This document shows positions 40,155 through 48,816 of a DNA stretch of 64,000 bases, in pieces. Both the position numbers and the translations under genes were made by a program. The notes beneath the pieces are model-generated. The model worked only from the letters and a program-made list of their open reading frames with translations. It did not search any database and was not told the DNA's origin. The first letter of the stretch is position 1; each line of letters opens with the position of its first letter. Source of the stretch: JAFCUW01 sp049898325 (GTDB lineage Bacteria > Pseudomonadota > Gammaproteobacteria > Burkholderiales > Burkholderiaceae_D); contig NZ_JAFCXL010000004.1 of the NCBI RefSeq assembly GCF_049898325.1, positions 186,001 through 250,000 on the forward strand, in the 5' to 3' direction.

Positions 40155-40465
40155 ATGGATGCAGCACTGCACACCGCCCGCCTGATATCGAGGCCGCCCG
40201 CCGCTGGCGACCTCGAGCGCTTTTTTGCCATTCACAGCGATCCGGCGACCCATCTGTTCAATCCGGCGGGGCCGATGCGCAGCGTGGCGACGGCGGCGGC
40301 GACCCTCGCGGCCTGGTGCGGCCCCGGCACGGCGCCCCGATCCGGGTGCTCGAGAAGATCTGCATGGCGCGCGATGGCCGGCTCGACGACACCCCGGGTC
40401 AGCCGCCCAGCCTGGTCTACGCCATGACGCATTCCCGCTTTCGCGCGCTCGCCGGGGGCGGCTGA
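40155..40465 (+). pseudogene. GNAT acetyltransferase gene with internal deletion
   Basis: The 5' part reads like a GNAT N-terminus (MDAALHTARLISRPPAAGDL; IHSDPATHLFNPAGP). After about codon 55 the frame changes and, following PIRVLEKICMARDGRL, continues as a GNAT C-terminus (DDTPGQPPSLVYAMTHSRF) to the TGA at 40463-40465. The middle of the family, including the acetyl-CoA loop, is absent. A deletion plus frameshift explains this; the remaining frames cannot give a working enzyme. Confidence 0.72.
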
Positions 40466-40554
40466 CCGCCGTGCACGGACGCGGCCAGGCGTCGCGCGTG
40501 CGCGCGCATGGGCACGCTACAATGCGCCACCCATCCATGACAACGACCGAACCC

Positions 40555-42615
40555 ATGCCCCAGCTTCGACCGATCCCCAGGATTCTTTTTCTGCTGTTTC
40601 CGATCATGCTGTGCCACGGCCAGGCGCGCGCCGACGATCCCGTCATCCAGCGCGTGCTGGTCGAAGGCGCGCGCGCCAGCGGGCTCGGGGTCGCTGACGG
40701 GGCCGGCCAGGGCAGTGTCAGCGGGCGCGAACTGGAATTGCGCACCGTCTACCGCCCCGGCGAAATCCTCGAGGCGACGCCGGGGCTGGTGGTCAGCCAG
40801 CACAGCGGCGAAGGCAAGGCCAACCAGTTTTATCTGCGCGGCTTCAACCTCGATCATGGCACCGATCTGGCCACCTTCATCGACGGCATGCCCGTCAACC
40901 AGCGCAGCCATGCGCACGGCCAGGGCTGGACCGACCTGAATTTTCTGATCCCCGAACTGGTGGGCCGGCTCGACTACGGCAAGGGGCCGTATTCGGCGCG
41001 CCAGGGCGACTTCGCCTCGGCCGGCAGCGCCTCGATCACCTACGTCAACCGCCTGCCGGCGAACGTGGCGACGCTCAGCGGGGGCCAGAACGGCTACGCG
41101 CGCGCCGCCATCGTCACCTCCACCGATGTCGGCGATGGCAGCGTGCTGATGGCGATCGAGGGTTTGCACAACGACGGCCCGTTCACGCGCGGCGACAACT
41201 ATCGCAAGCGTAACGGCGTGCTGCGCTACAGCGAGGGCTATGCCAACAATGGCTGGAGCGTCACCGCGATGGCGTACCGGGCCGACTGGAACGCCACCGA
41301 CCAGATTCCCCGGCGCGCGGTGGAGGATGGCAGCATCGGCCGGTTTGACGGCATCGACGGCACCGATGGCGGCGCGGCCGAGCGCCTGAGCCTGTCGGGC
41401 GCGTGGCGGCGGACGGGCGCCGACAGCTCCTCGAAGCTGAGCGCCTATCTGATCCGCAACCGCCTGGCGCTGTTCTCCAATTTCAGCTACTTCCTCAACG
41501 ACCCCGTCAATGGAGACCAGTTCGCGCAGCCGGACCGGCGCGTGACGAGCGGCCTGACGGCGGCGCATACCTGGCACCTGCACGAGGGGCCGTGGCAAAC
41601 GTCGGACTGGACCGTTGGCGTGGTCGCCCAGAACGACAACATCATCAATGCCCTGCAGGCGACCCGCGCGCAGCAGGTGCTCTCGACCGTGCGCGCCGAC
41701 CACATCGTCGAGTCCAGCGCCGCCCTGTATGTGGAAAACGCGACCCGCTGGACCGACATGTTTCGCACGGTGGCCGGGGTGCGCGCCGATCGCTACCGCT
41801 TTAGCGTGGGCAGCACCCTTGCCGCCAACAGCGGCACTGCCACCGCCGGCATCGCCAATCCTTCGCTCAACCTGATTTTCGGCCCGTGGAAGTCGACCGA
41901 ACTGTATCTGAACATGGGCAACGGCTTCCACAGCAACGACGCGCGCGGCACCGTCACCACGGTCGATCCGGCGACGGGCGATGCGCTCGCCCCGGTGCCG
42001 GGCCTGGTGCGCTCGAAGGGACTCGAACTGGGCTTGCGCACCGAGGCGCTGCCGAATATGCAGACGGCGCTGTCCGTGTACCGGCTCGATTTCGCCTCCG
42101 AACTGCGCTACGTGGGCGACGCCGGCAGCACCGAGGCGGGCCGCCCCAGCCGGCGCTACGGCATCGAGTTCTCGAACTACTACAAGCCCTTCAAATGGCT
42201 GTCGATCGATCTCGATGCCGCCTACGCGCATACGCGCTCGCGCGACCAGCTTGCGCTGGCGGGCAACTACCTCGAAGGCGCCGTCGAAGGGGTCGGCCAG
42301 CTGGCGCTGACGGTCGACAAGCTGGGACCGTGGTCCGGCGCCCTGCGCCTGCGCTATTTCGGCCCGCGCCCGCTGACCGAGGACAACAGCGTGCGCTCGG
42401 CCTCGAGCAGCACGCTCAATGGCCGCATCGGCTACAAGGTCAATGCCCGCACCCGCGTCGAACTCGAAGGCTTCAACCTGGCCAATCGGACGACGTCGGC
42501 AATCGATTATTACTACACGTCGCAACTGGCCGGCGAAACCACGCCGCGCGACGATGTGCATTTCCACCCGATCGAATCGCGCTCATTTCGCGTCAGCGTG
42601 ATTCACAACTGGTAG
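40555..42615 (+). CDS. TonB-dependent outer-membrane receptor
   Basis: A 686-residue receptor with a signal peptide (ILFLLFPIMLCHGQARA), a plug domain (GEILEATPGLVVSQHSGEGK; NQFYLRGFNLDHGTDLATFIDGMPVN) and a 22-strand-type barrel ending in RVSVIHNW with the usual terminal aromatic residue. It imports a scarce nutrient with TonB energy; the ligand is unknown. In-frame ATGs exist at 40522, 40537 and 40555. A -10-like TACAAT at 40518-40523 overlaps the first, so transcription would begin near 40530, and 40555 with its clean signal peptide is preferred, though no ribosome site is obvious. Confidence 0.88.
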   Translation: MPQLRPIPRILFLLFPIMLCHGQARADDPVIQRVLVEGARASGLGVADGAGQGSVSGRELELRTVYRPGEILEATPGLVVSQHSGEGKANQFYLRGFNLDHGTDLATFIDGMPVNQRSHAHGQGWTDLNFLIPELVGRLDYGKGPYSARQGDFASAGSASITYVNRLPANVATLSGGQNGYARAAIVTSTDVGDGSVLMAIEGLHNDGPFTRGDNYRKRNGVLRYSEGYANNGWSVTAMAYRADWNATDQIPRRAVEDGSIGRFDGIDGTDGGAAERLSLSGAWRRTGADSSSKLSAYLIRNRLALFSNFSYFLNDPVNGDQFAQPDRRVTSGLTAAHTWHLHEGPWQTSDWTVGVVAQNDNIINALQATRAQQVLSTVRADHIVESSAALYVENATRWTDMFRTVAGVRADRYRFSVGSTLAANSGTATAGIANPSLNLIFGPWKSTELYLNMGNGFHSNDARGTVTTVDPATGDALAPVPGLVRSKGLELGLRTEALPNMQTALSVYRLDFASELRYVGDAGSTEAGRPSRRYGIEFSNYYKPFKWLSIDLDAAYAHTRSRDQLALAGNYLEGAVEGVGQLALTVDKLGPWSGALRLRYFGPRPLTEDNSVRSASSSTLNGRIGYKVNARTRVELEGFNLANRTTSAIDYYYTSQLAGETTPRDDVHFHPIESRSFRVSVIHNW

Positions 42616-42627
42616 GGCAGTGCTGGC

Positions 42628-43752
42628 TCAGGCTGGCGTGCGCGGCGCCGCCAGGGGCGGGTAATCGGTATAGCCGTGGGCGCCGCCGCTGTACAGGCTG
42701 GCCCCGTCCAGGCTGGCCAGCGGGGCGCCTTCCTGCAGGCGTCGTACCAGGTCGGGATTGGCGATGAAGGGGCGGCCGAACGCCACCAGGTCGAGCCGGC
42801 CGGCGGCGAGGGCCGCCTGCGCCATCGCCAGGTCGTAGCCGTTGTTGCCGATGTAGAGACCATTGAAGCGCTGGCGCAGGCGCAGGAAATCGAAGGCCGG
42901 GTCGATGTCGCGGGGCCCGCCCGTGGCGCCCTCGATCACGTGCAGGTACAGCAGCTTGAAGGCGTTGAGCTGCTCGACGACGTAAGTGAACAGCGCGTGC
43001 GGGTCGCTGTCGGCGATGTCGTTGGCGGGGCTGACCGGTGAAATGCGCACGCCCACCCGCTCGCCGCCCCAGACGGCGGTGACGGCGGCCGTCACTTCCA
43101 TCAGCAGGCGGCTGCGCCCGGCCAGCGAGCCGCCGTAGCCGTCGCTGCGATGGTTGGTGCTGTCGCGCAGGAACTGGTCGATCAGGTAGCCGTTTGCCGC
43201 ATGGATCTCGACGCCATCGAAGCCGGCGCTCAAGGCATGTTGCGCCGCGCCCCGGTATTGCTCGACGATGCCGGCCAGGTCCGCTTCGGCCAGCGCGCGC
43301 GGGGTGACGAAGTCCTGGAAGCCGTGTTCCGTGTAGGCCTGGCCGGCCGGCCGGATGGCCGACGGCGCCACCGGCAGGGCGCCGTCTGGCTGCAGCGAAG
43401 GATGGGAAATGCGGCCCACGTGCCACAGTTGCAGGAAGATGCGCCCGTCCGCCTGGTGCACGGCCTGGTTGATCACGGCCCAGCCGCTCACCTGCTCGCG
43501 GTTGTAGATGCCGGGCGTGCCCGCGTAGCCTTTGCCTTGCGGCGAAATTTGCGCCGCTTCCGCGATGATCAGGCCGGCCGTCGCCCGCTGCCGGTAGTAC
43601 TCGGCGGCGAAGGGGCCGGGAACCCCGTCGGTGCTGGCGCGGCTGCGGGTGAGGGGCGCCATGACGATGCGGTTGCGTAACTGGCAGGCGCCAAAGGGGA
43701 CTGGCAGGAACAGGTCGCGGGCGGGCGCGGCGGCGGCAGGATGGAGGCTCAT
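42628..43752 (-). CDS. Old Yellow Enzyme-family flavin oxidoreductase
   Basis: A 374-residue FMN-dependent ene-reductase of the NemA/XenB type. Seen: LRNRIVMAPLTRSRA, LQLWHVGRISHPS, the active-site H-x-x-N pair in DGVEIHAANGYLIDQFLRD followed by NHRSDGYGGSLAGRSR, and VAFGRPFIANPDLV. It reduces activated C=C bonds or nitro compounds with NAD(P)H. ATG 43752 is preferred over 43779 because the predicted transcription start near 43795 would leave only 16 bases before the latter. It is convergent with the TonB receptor gene. Site h of the shared promoter element precedes it. Confidence 0.92.
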   Translation of the reverse strand: MSLHPAAAAPARDLFLPVPFGACQLRNRIVMAPLTRSRASTDGVPGPFAAEYYRQRATAGLIIAEAAQISPQGKGYAGTPGIYNREQVSGWAVINQAVHQADGRIFLQLWHVGRISHPSLQPDGALPVAPSAIRPAGQAYTEHGFQDFVTPRALAEADLAGIVEQYRGAAQHALSAGFDGVEIHAANGYLIDQFLRDSTNHRSDGYGGSLAGRSRLLMEVTAAVTAVWGGERVGVRISPVSPANDIADSDPHALFTYVVEQLNAFKLLYLHVIEGATGGPRDIDPAFDFLRLRQRFNGLYIGNNGYDLAMAQAALAAGRLDLVAFGRPFIANPDLVRRLQEGAPLASLDGASLYSGGAHGYTDYPPLAAPRTPA

Positions 43753-43827
43753 GGGTTCGCGATCAGTGTGGGGCTGCATTGAATGGGGAATTCAGGCAGC
43801 CACGATAGCGCGGGTACACGGGCGCGA

Positions 43828-43846
43828 CTGTGTGCTTGCGCTCTTA
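43828..43846 (-). promoter_or_regulatory. Shared regional promoter element, site h (Old Yellow Enzyme gene)
   Basis: Towards the gene it reads TAAGAGCGCAAGCACACAG. A -10-like TATCGT (43802-43807) follows after exactly 20 bases. Confidence 0.7.
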
Positions 43847-43857
43847 CGTGCCTTTGC

Positions 43858-44619
43858 TCACGCCGAATAACTGAGCGCGACCGAAGACGCCGCCAGCGTC
43901 GCGCGCGCCTGGCGCCTGGGCTGCAGGCGGGCGTTTTCGTCGCTGATAATCTGGTAACACTCGCAGCAGCGATGGAGGATGCCGGCCCGGTCGAGTACGG
44001 CGAGCTGGCCGCGCCGGTATTTGATCATGCCCAGTTCCTGCAAATGGCTGGCCGCCTCGGTGACGGTTTCCCGGCGCACGCCCAGCAAATGGCCCAGTTC
44101 TTCGTGGGTAATTGCAAACTCGACCGCATAGGTGCGATCCATCATTTGTAAAATCAGGGTGCACAGGCGCTGCTCGGCCGAGTGGTGGCCATTGCAGACG
44201 ACGCGCTGACCGAGTTGCGCCATCATCGACTGCGCATAGCGCAGGAATAATTTGAGCAGCGGCCCCTTGCGATAAAACTCGTCGAGCAGGTGGGACGCGC
44301 CGATCCGGTAACAGCGGCCCGTCACCCTGACAATCGCCCGGTTCGGGGATGTGGCGCCGCCCATAAAAATCGCCAGTCCGACGATACCCTCATTGCCGAT
44401 ACTGGCCAGTTCCACCGTGCTGCCATCGGCCAGGGTGGAATCGATTGAAACAATACTGGTGGTGGGGAAATAGGCATAGGCCATTTCTCCTTCGGCCTGA
44501 TATAAGATTTCACCGCGCGTCAGTAATACCGGTTCCAGGAAGGGAATCAAGCGATCAAACTCGACAGCATATAACTCGGACAGTAAATAATTCTGACCGC
44601 GCGAGTAAAGAGTTTTCAT
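43858..44619 (-). CDS. Crp/Fnr-family transcription regulator, copy 2
   Basis: A 253-residue paralogue of copy 1: sensor barrel (TRGEILYQAEGEMAYAYFPT), dimer helix, and winged helix (ITHEELGHLLGVRRETVTEAASHLQELG). It also lacks Fnr cysteines and keeps C-N-x-H-H-S-x3-Q-R-L-C and C-E-C-Y. The recognition helix R-R-E-(T/G)-V-T is nearly the same in both copies, so they may recognise similar DNA sites. No shared promoter element was found in front of this copy. It marks the right end of the low-oxygen/stress block. Confidence 0.9.
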   Translation of the reverse strand: MKTLYSRGQNYLLSELYAVEFDRLIPFLEPVLLTRGEILYQAEGEMAYAYFPTTSIVSIDSTLADGSTVELASIGNEGIVGLAIFMGGATSPNRAIVRVTGRCYRIGASHLLDEFYRKGPLLKLFLRYAQSMMAQLGQRVVCNGHHSAEQRLCTLILQMMDRTYAVEFAITHEELGHLLGVRRETVTEAASHLQELGMIKYRRGQLAVLDRAGILHRCCECYQIISDENARLQPRRQARATLAASSVALSYSA

Positions 44620-45024
44620 GGGGACGATTCAGGTGTGGGCGGGTGGAGCGGTGCCCGGGCGTGGCCGATTGAATTCATATACGACCATCAGAGCGCAAGG
44701 CCGATTAAAACGCCAGCCGTATTCCTTGATCCGGCCGACGTTATATAAGCGAGGCGATCATAGCACGCGATCGCCTGCGTTCATTACTACTCTTGGTTTT
44801 GATAATATAGTGACTGAATGTATGATGCGTGGCGCGTGCCCGCATATAATATGAGAATGACCTGTGGAACCGGCCAATTGTTTCTAATTAATTTTTATTA
44901 AATTAACGATTGCAGCGCTTTGCCCGCGGCCTTCGGATAATTACTATCCTGCCGCTGATGGAAATTCACCTTATGTCACACGGTGAATGTAAAATATTAA
45001 CAAATAGGGTGGCGCCGATGGCGA
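44620..45024. other. AT-rich intergenic region with a 7-bp inverted repeat
   Basis: No credible gene. It holds the promoter region of the second Crp-family gene and the downstream region of the VOC gene. At 44964-44988 ATTCACC and GGTGAAT form a perfect inverted repeat around 11 bases, possibly a terminator for the VOC gene or a regulator site. The stretch 44790-45000 is markedly AT-rich. Confidence 0.45.
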
Positions 45025-45411
45025 CTACTGGCCTGCGGGCGGCTGCCACAATTCCACCTTGTTGCCATCCGGGTCGATCAGCCAGCCAAATTTGCCGTAG
45101 TCGCCATCGTCGACCTTGTCGAGCACCTGGCAGCCTTCGGCGCGCAGGGCCGCCAGCAGGGCGTGCAGGTCGTCGACCCGGTAGTTGATCATGAAGGGCG
45201 CGGCGCCGGGGGCGAAGCTGTCGGCGTCGTCCGGCATGGCGCTCCAGATGGTGCTGCCGACGCCGCCCGGGTTGTGCGGGCCGGCCCAGGTGAAGGCCAC
45301 CCCGCCCCAGGCGGCGATGTCCATGCCCAGATGGGTGCGGTACCACGCCGTCAGGCGCTGGGGATCGGGTGACTTGAAGAAGATGCCGCCAATACCGGTG
45401 ACACGACGCAT
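45025..45411 (-). CDS. VOC-family (glyoxalase-like) protein
   Basis: A 128-residue vicinal-oxygen-chelate protein with paired beta-alpha-beta modules: VTGIGGIFFKSPDPQRLTAWYRTHLGMD at the front, FMINYRVDDLHALLAALRAEG in the middle and GWLIDPDGNKVELWQPP at the end. The Glu in KVELW is the usual metal ligand. The family includes glyoxalases, dioxygenases and resistance proteins, so the reaction is open. GGGAG precedes ATG 45411. Confidence 0.85.
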   Translation of the reverse strand: MRRVTGIGGIFFKSPDPQRLTAWYRTHLGMDIAAWGGVAFTWAGPHNPGGVGSTIWSAMPDDADSFAPGAAPFMINYRVDDLHALLAALRAEGCQVLDKVDDGDYGKFGWLIDPDGNKVELWQPPAGQ

Positions 45412-45510
45412 GCTGGGCTCCCTGGGAAAAATCGGATCGGTACCGTCGAGCTTAGCCCAATGGCGAAGCGGTGGCAAGCCCGCCGCCAGGCTTGCCAGCT
45501 TACTGATAAT

Positions 45511-47436
45511 TTAGCCGCGCAGGGCCGCCTGCAGTTGTTCGATGCTGGCCGGTTTGACCAGGTGCACATCGAAGCCGGCCGCCAGTGTCCGGGCGCGGTC
45601 GTGCGGCGCGCCGTAGCCGGTGTGGGCGACCAGCCGGGTGCTGGCCAGCGCCGGCAGCGCGCGCAGGCGGCGCGCCAGTTCGCTGCCGTCCATGTCGGGC
45701 AGGCCGATATCGAGGATCATCACGTCGGGCGCGGCCTCTCCCCGGCTCGCCAGGGCGGCGATCAGCGCCAGCGCACCGGCGCCGTCGTGGGCCAGGGTGG
45801 CGTGGTGGCCCAGCGCCTCGAGCAGGTCGCACATCATCTGGGCCGAGTCGACGTTGTCGTCGACCAGCACGATGCGCAGCGCGCCGGGCGCGCCCGCCGT
45901 GCTGGCCGGCGCCGCGGCGGCGGCGGGCGCGTCGATCAGGGGCAGGGTGATGGTAAATGCGCTGCCATGGCCGACGCCGTCGCTGACGGCGTCGAGCTGG
46001 CCGCCATGCAGTTTGACCAGGGTGGCCACCAGCGACAGGCCGATGCCCAGGCCATCGTGGGCGCGGTCGGGCGCGAACGCGCCCTGGGTGAACATGTCGA
46101 AAATGTGCGGCAGGTTGGCGCTGGCGATGCCGATGCCGTTGTCGCGCACGGTGATGGCGACGGCCGGCCGGCCATCGATGCTGACCAGGCCGGCCGTCAG
46201 CGCGATGTCGCCGTGCGGCGAGGTGAATTTGGCCGCGTTGTGCAGCAGGTTGCCGATCGACTGCGCCAGCCGCACCGCGTCGCCCCACACCCACAGGGGC
46301 GCCGGCGGCAGCGCCGCGTCGAGCCGGTGATGGCGCGCCTCGACCATCGGCGCGGCCGTCTCCAGCGCCGCCTTGAACACCCCTTGCAGCTCGACTTCCT
46401 GCAGCCGCAAGGTCAGCTTGCCTTCGGAGATGCGGGCGACGTCGAGCAGGTCGTCGACCAGGTGGGTCAGGTGGTCGACCTGGCGTGAAATGACCGCGCG
46501 CGCCTTGGCGTGCACGTCGGCGCCGCCGCGGCCGGGGTCGTCGTGCCCGCCCGGCTGCCCCAGCAGCTCGACGGCGGTGCGGATCGGACTCAAGGGATTG
46601 CGCAGTTCGTGCGCCAGCGTGGCCAGAAAATTGTTCTTGTTGTCGTCGGCGGCGCGCAAACGGCTTTCGAGTTCCTTGCGGCCCGTGATGTCGCTGGTGA
46701 TGCGGGCGATCCGGTACGGCTGATCGCGCGCGTCGCGCACCAGGAAGGCGCGGTCGCGCACCCAGCGCACGGCGCCGCCGGCGCCCACCACGCGGTACTC
46801 CTCGTCGTATGGCGCCAATGCCAGCAGGGCGTTCCAGCGCTGCGCCAGTGCCGGCCGGTCCTGCGGGTGAATGCTGGCGATCCAGTCGTCGGGACGGCGC
46901 GCCAGTTCGTCGCTGCCGCGCCCCCAGATACGGGCGTAGGCGGCGCTGACGTAGAGCAGGGCGCCGTCGTCGAGATTGAACATCCAGAACACGTCGTCGA
47001 TGTTCTCGGCCAGCTGGCGAAAGCGTTCCTCGCTGTTGGCCAGTGCGAAGCGGGTCTGCTGCAGGCGCAGCAGAGCGCGCACGTTGGCCACCAGTTCGTC
47101 CGCTTCGATGGGCGCGGCCAGGTAGTTGTCGGCGCCGCCCTCGAGGCCGCGGATCTTGTCGTCGCGGCCGGTCAGCGCGGCCGAGGTTTGCAGCACCAGC
47201 ACATTGGCGGTGGCGGCATCGGCCTTGATGCGGCGGCACACTTCGATGCCATTGATGTCGGGCAGTTTGACGTCGAGCAGCACCAGCGCCGGCAGCAGGC
47301 GGGCCACCTTGTCGAGGGCGTCGGTGCCGCCCGCCGCCTCCTCGACCTGAAAACCGGCATTGACCAGGATGCGGGTCTTGACGTAGCGGGCGCCGTCGTT
47401 GTCGTCGACGTTGAGGATCAGGGTCTGCTGGTTCAT
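45511..47436 (-). CDS. Hybrid kinase: REC - PAS - HisKA - HATPase - REC
   Basis: A 641-residue soluble signalling protein. It has a receiver (about 5-125; VLLDVKLPDINGIEV with phospho-Asp), PAS (about 135-255; FRQLAENIDDVFWMFN), HisKA (FLATLAHELRNPLSPIRTAVEL), HATPase (N-box IGNLLHNAAKFTS; GLGIGLSLV) and a second receiver (about 520-641; VMILDIGLPDMDGSEL). No membrane helix is present, so its input probably comes from cytosolic partners. Last gene of the stressosome operon, overlapping the upstream kinase by ATGA, so it may receive phosphoryl groups from that kinase on its front receiver. Confidence 0.93.
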   Translation of the reverse strand: MNQQTLILNVDDNDGARYVKTRILVNAGFQVEEAAGGTDALDKVARLLPALVLLDVKLPDINGIEVCRRIKADAATANVLVLQTSAALTGRDDKIRGLEGGADNYLAAPIEADELVANVRALLRLQQTRFALANSEERFRQLAENIDDVFWMFNLDDGALLYVSAAYARIWGRGSDELARRPDDWIASIHPQDRPALAQRWNALLALAPYDEEYRVVGAGGAVRWVRDRAFLVRDARDQPYRIARITSDITGRKELESRLRAADDNKNNFLATLAHELRNPLSPIRTAVELLGQPGGHDDPGRGGADVHAKARAVISRQVDHLTHLVDDLLDVARISEGKLTLRLQEVELQGVFKAALETAAPMVEARHHRLDAALPPAPLWVWGDAVRLAQSIGNLLHNAAKFTSPHGDIALTAGLVSIDGRPAVAITVRDNGIGIASANLPHIFDMFTQGAFAPDRAHDGLGIGLSLVATLVKLHGGQLDAVSDGVGHGSAFTITLPLIDAPAAAAAPASTAGAPGALRIVLVDDNVDSAQMMCDLLEALGHHATLAHDGAGALALIAALASRGEAAPDVMILDIGLPDMDGSELARRLRALPALASTRLVAHTGYGAPHDRARTLAAGFDVHLVKPASIEQLQAALRG

Positions 47437-48800
47437 GCGGATGGCTGCTCGGTAAGGTGGCGGGGCAGGGTCAGGCTGAAGGTGGAGCCGGCGCCGGGCG
47501 TGCTGGCGACGCTCACCTCGCCGCCCAGCAGGGTGGCGAACTTGCGGCACAGGGGCAAGCCCAGCCCGGTGCCCTTGACGCCGCGCTGCAGGGGGTGCTC
47601 GATCTGGCTGAACTCTTCAAAGATCAGCTGCAGATGGTCGGGGCGGATGCCGATGCCAGTGTCGACGACCTCGAAGCGCAGGTGAACGGGACCGGCTTGC
47701 GCGAGCGACACCGTGACGGCGCCGCGCTCGGTGAACTTGAGGGCGTTGGAGACGAAATTGCGCAGGATCAGGGCCACCTTCGGCTCGTCCGAATCGAAAT
47801 CGACGCTGGGCTGCGGTGCGACGAAATGCAGCGCCACGGCGGGATTTTGCGCCAGCGGGCGCAGCATCGCCTTCAAGGCGCCGAACAGCGCGCCCACGTC
47901 GATCGGGGCAACATTGATGCGCACCTTGCCCGCCTCGATCTTGGCCAGGTCGAGCAGGTCGTTGACCAGGTTCGACAGGTCGTTGGCGGCACTGGCGATG
48001 AACATGATCTGGCGCTCCTGCTCGACCGACAGTTCGCCGTCCATGCGGTCGAGCAGCAGTTGCGTCAGCGCGCGGATCGATGACAGCGGGGTGCGCAGTT
48101 CGTGGCTGGTGTTGGACAGGAAGCGCGACTTCATTTCGTCGGCCTTGCGGATCTTTTCCGCTTTTTCCTCGATCTCGGCGTACAGCGCCACCACCCCGCG
48201 GTTGGTGTCTTCCAGTTCGCGCGTCAGCGCCAGCAGGTCGTCCTGGCGTTCGCGCAGCTCGGCCAGGGTCGCCGCCAGCTCCTGGTTCTGCTGTTGCGCC
48301 TCGACGAAGCTGTCGGCCGCCGGCGCCTGGGCCAACTGGGCCGCCAGCGACGCCAGCGTGGCCCGGTCGACCTGCTGGTGCTGCGCGAGCTGCTTGGCCA
48401 TCGTCACCGTCAGCGCATGGTCGGCCTGCACTTCCACCGCGCAGCGGTCCATCAGGCGCTGCGCGGTGACGATGGCGAGCTCGAGTTGGCGCTCCGGCTC
48501 GCGCGGATCGGCGCCGCCGGCGCGCGCGCTGCCGCCGGCGCCGCGTTCGGCGCCGCCGTTGTCGCGGATCGTCACCGCCAGCGTGCGCACCGCGCCATCG
48601 ACTTCGAGCGCGAACAGGGCGCGCCCGCCGTACATGCGGCGGCACACGCAGCGTGCCAGTTCCGACACCGCGGTGGCGATGCGCACCTGCTCCTGGCCGG
48701 AAAAATCGAGCATGGCCGACAACTGGCGCGCGCGCTGGCGCACCGTGACGACATCGGCCGGACCTTCAATGCCGAAGTTTAGCAGGCGCATGGTCTCCAT
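47433..48800 (-). CDS. Histidine kinase with degenerate RsbT-like N-terminal domain
   Basis: A 455-residue cytosolic kinase. Residues about 1-130 resemble an RsbT-type ATPase, but the N-box is altered: TAVSELARCVCRRMYGG has Cys where RsbT of this operon has Asn (ASELARNTIKYGG), and the following G-box is broken (IRDNGGAERG). A coiled coil (about 165-220) leads to HisKA (SRFLSNTSHELRTPLSSIRAL) and HATPase (NFVSNALKFTE; GTGLGLPLCRKFATLLGG). The degenerate front end may have become a docking module for the stressosome. Known stressosome modules in proteobacteria are often linked to two-component proteins. Confidence 0.9.
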   Translation of the reverse strand: METMRLLNFGIEGPADVVTVRQRARQLSAMLDFSGQEQVRIATAVSELARCVCRRMYGGRALFALEVDGAVRTLAVTIRDNGGAERGAGGSARAGGADPREPERQLELAIVTAQRLMDRCAVEVQADHALTVTMAKQLAQHQQVDRATLASLAAQLAQAPAADSFVEAQQQNQELAATLAELRERQDDLLALTRELEDTNRGVVALYAEIEEKAEKIRKADEMKSRFLSNTSHELRTPLSSIRALTQLLLDRMDGELSVEQERQIMFIASAANDLSNLVNDLLDLAKIEAGKVRINVAPIDVGALFGALKAMLRPLAQNPAVALHFVAPQPSVDFDSDEPKVALILRNFVSNALKFTERGAVTVSLAQAGPVHLRFEVVDTGIGIRPDHLQLIFEEFSQIEHPLQRGVKGTGLGLPLCRKFATLLGGEVSVASTPGAGSTFSLTLPRHLTEQPSA

Positions 48801-48816
48801 CTAGCGGCGCCCCAAT

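Noticed and set aside
39978..44980. Fnr boxes (TTGAT-N4-ATCAA) near the Crp-type genes
   Set aside because: None with acceptable match was seen upstream of the stress genes.
44910..45188. 92-codon rightward frame across the AT-rich gap and the end of the VOC gene
   Set aside because: No ribosome site, and it runs antisense into a well-supported gene.
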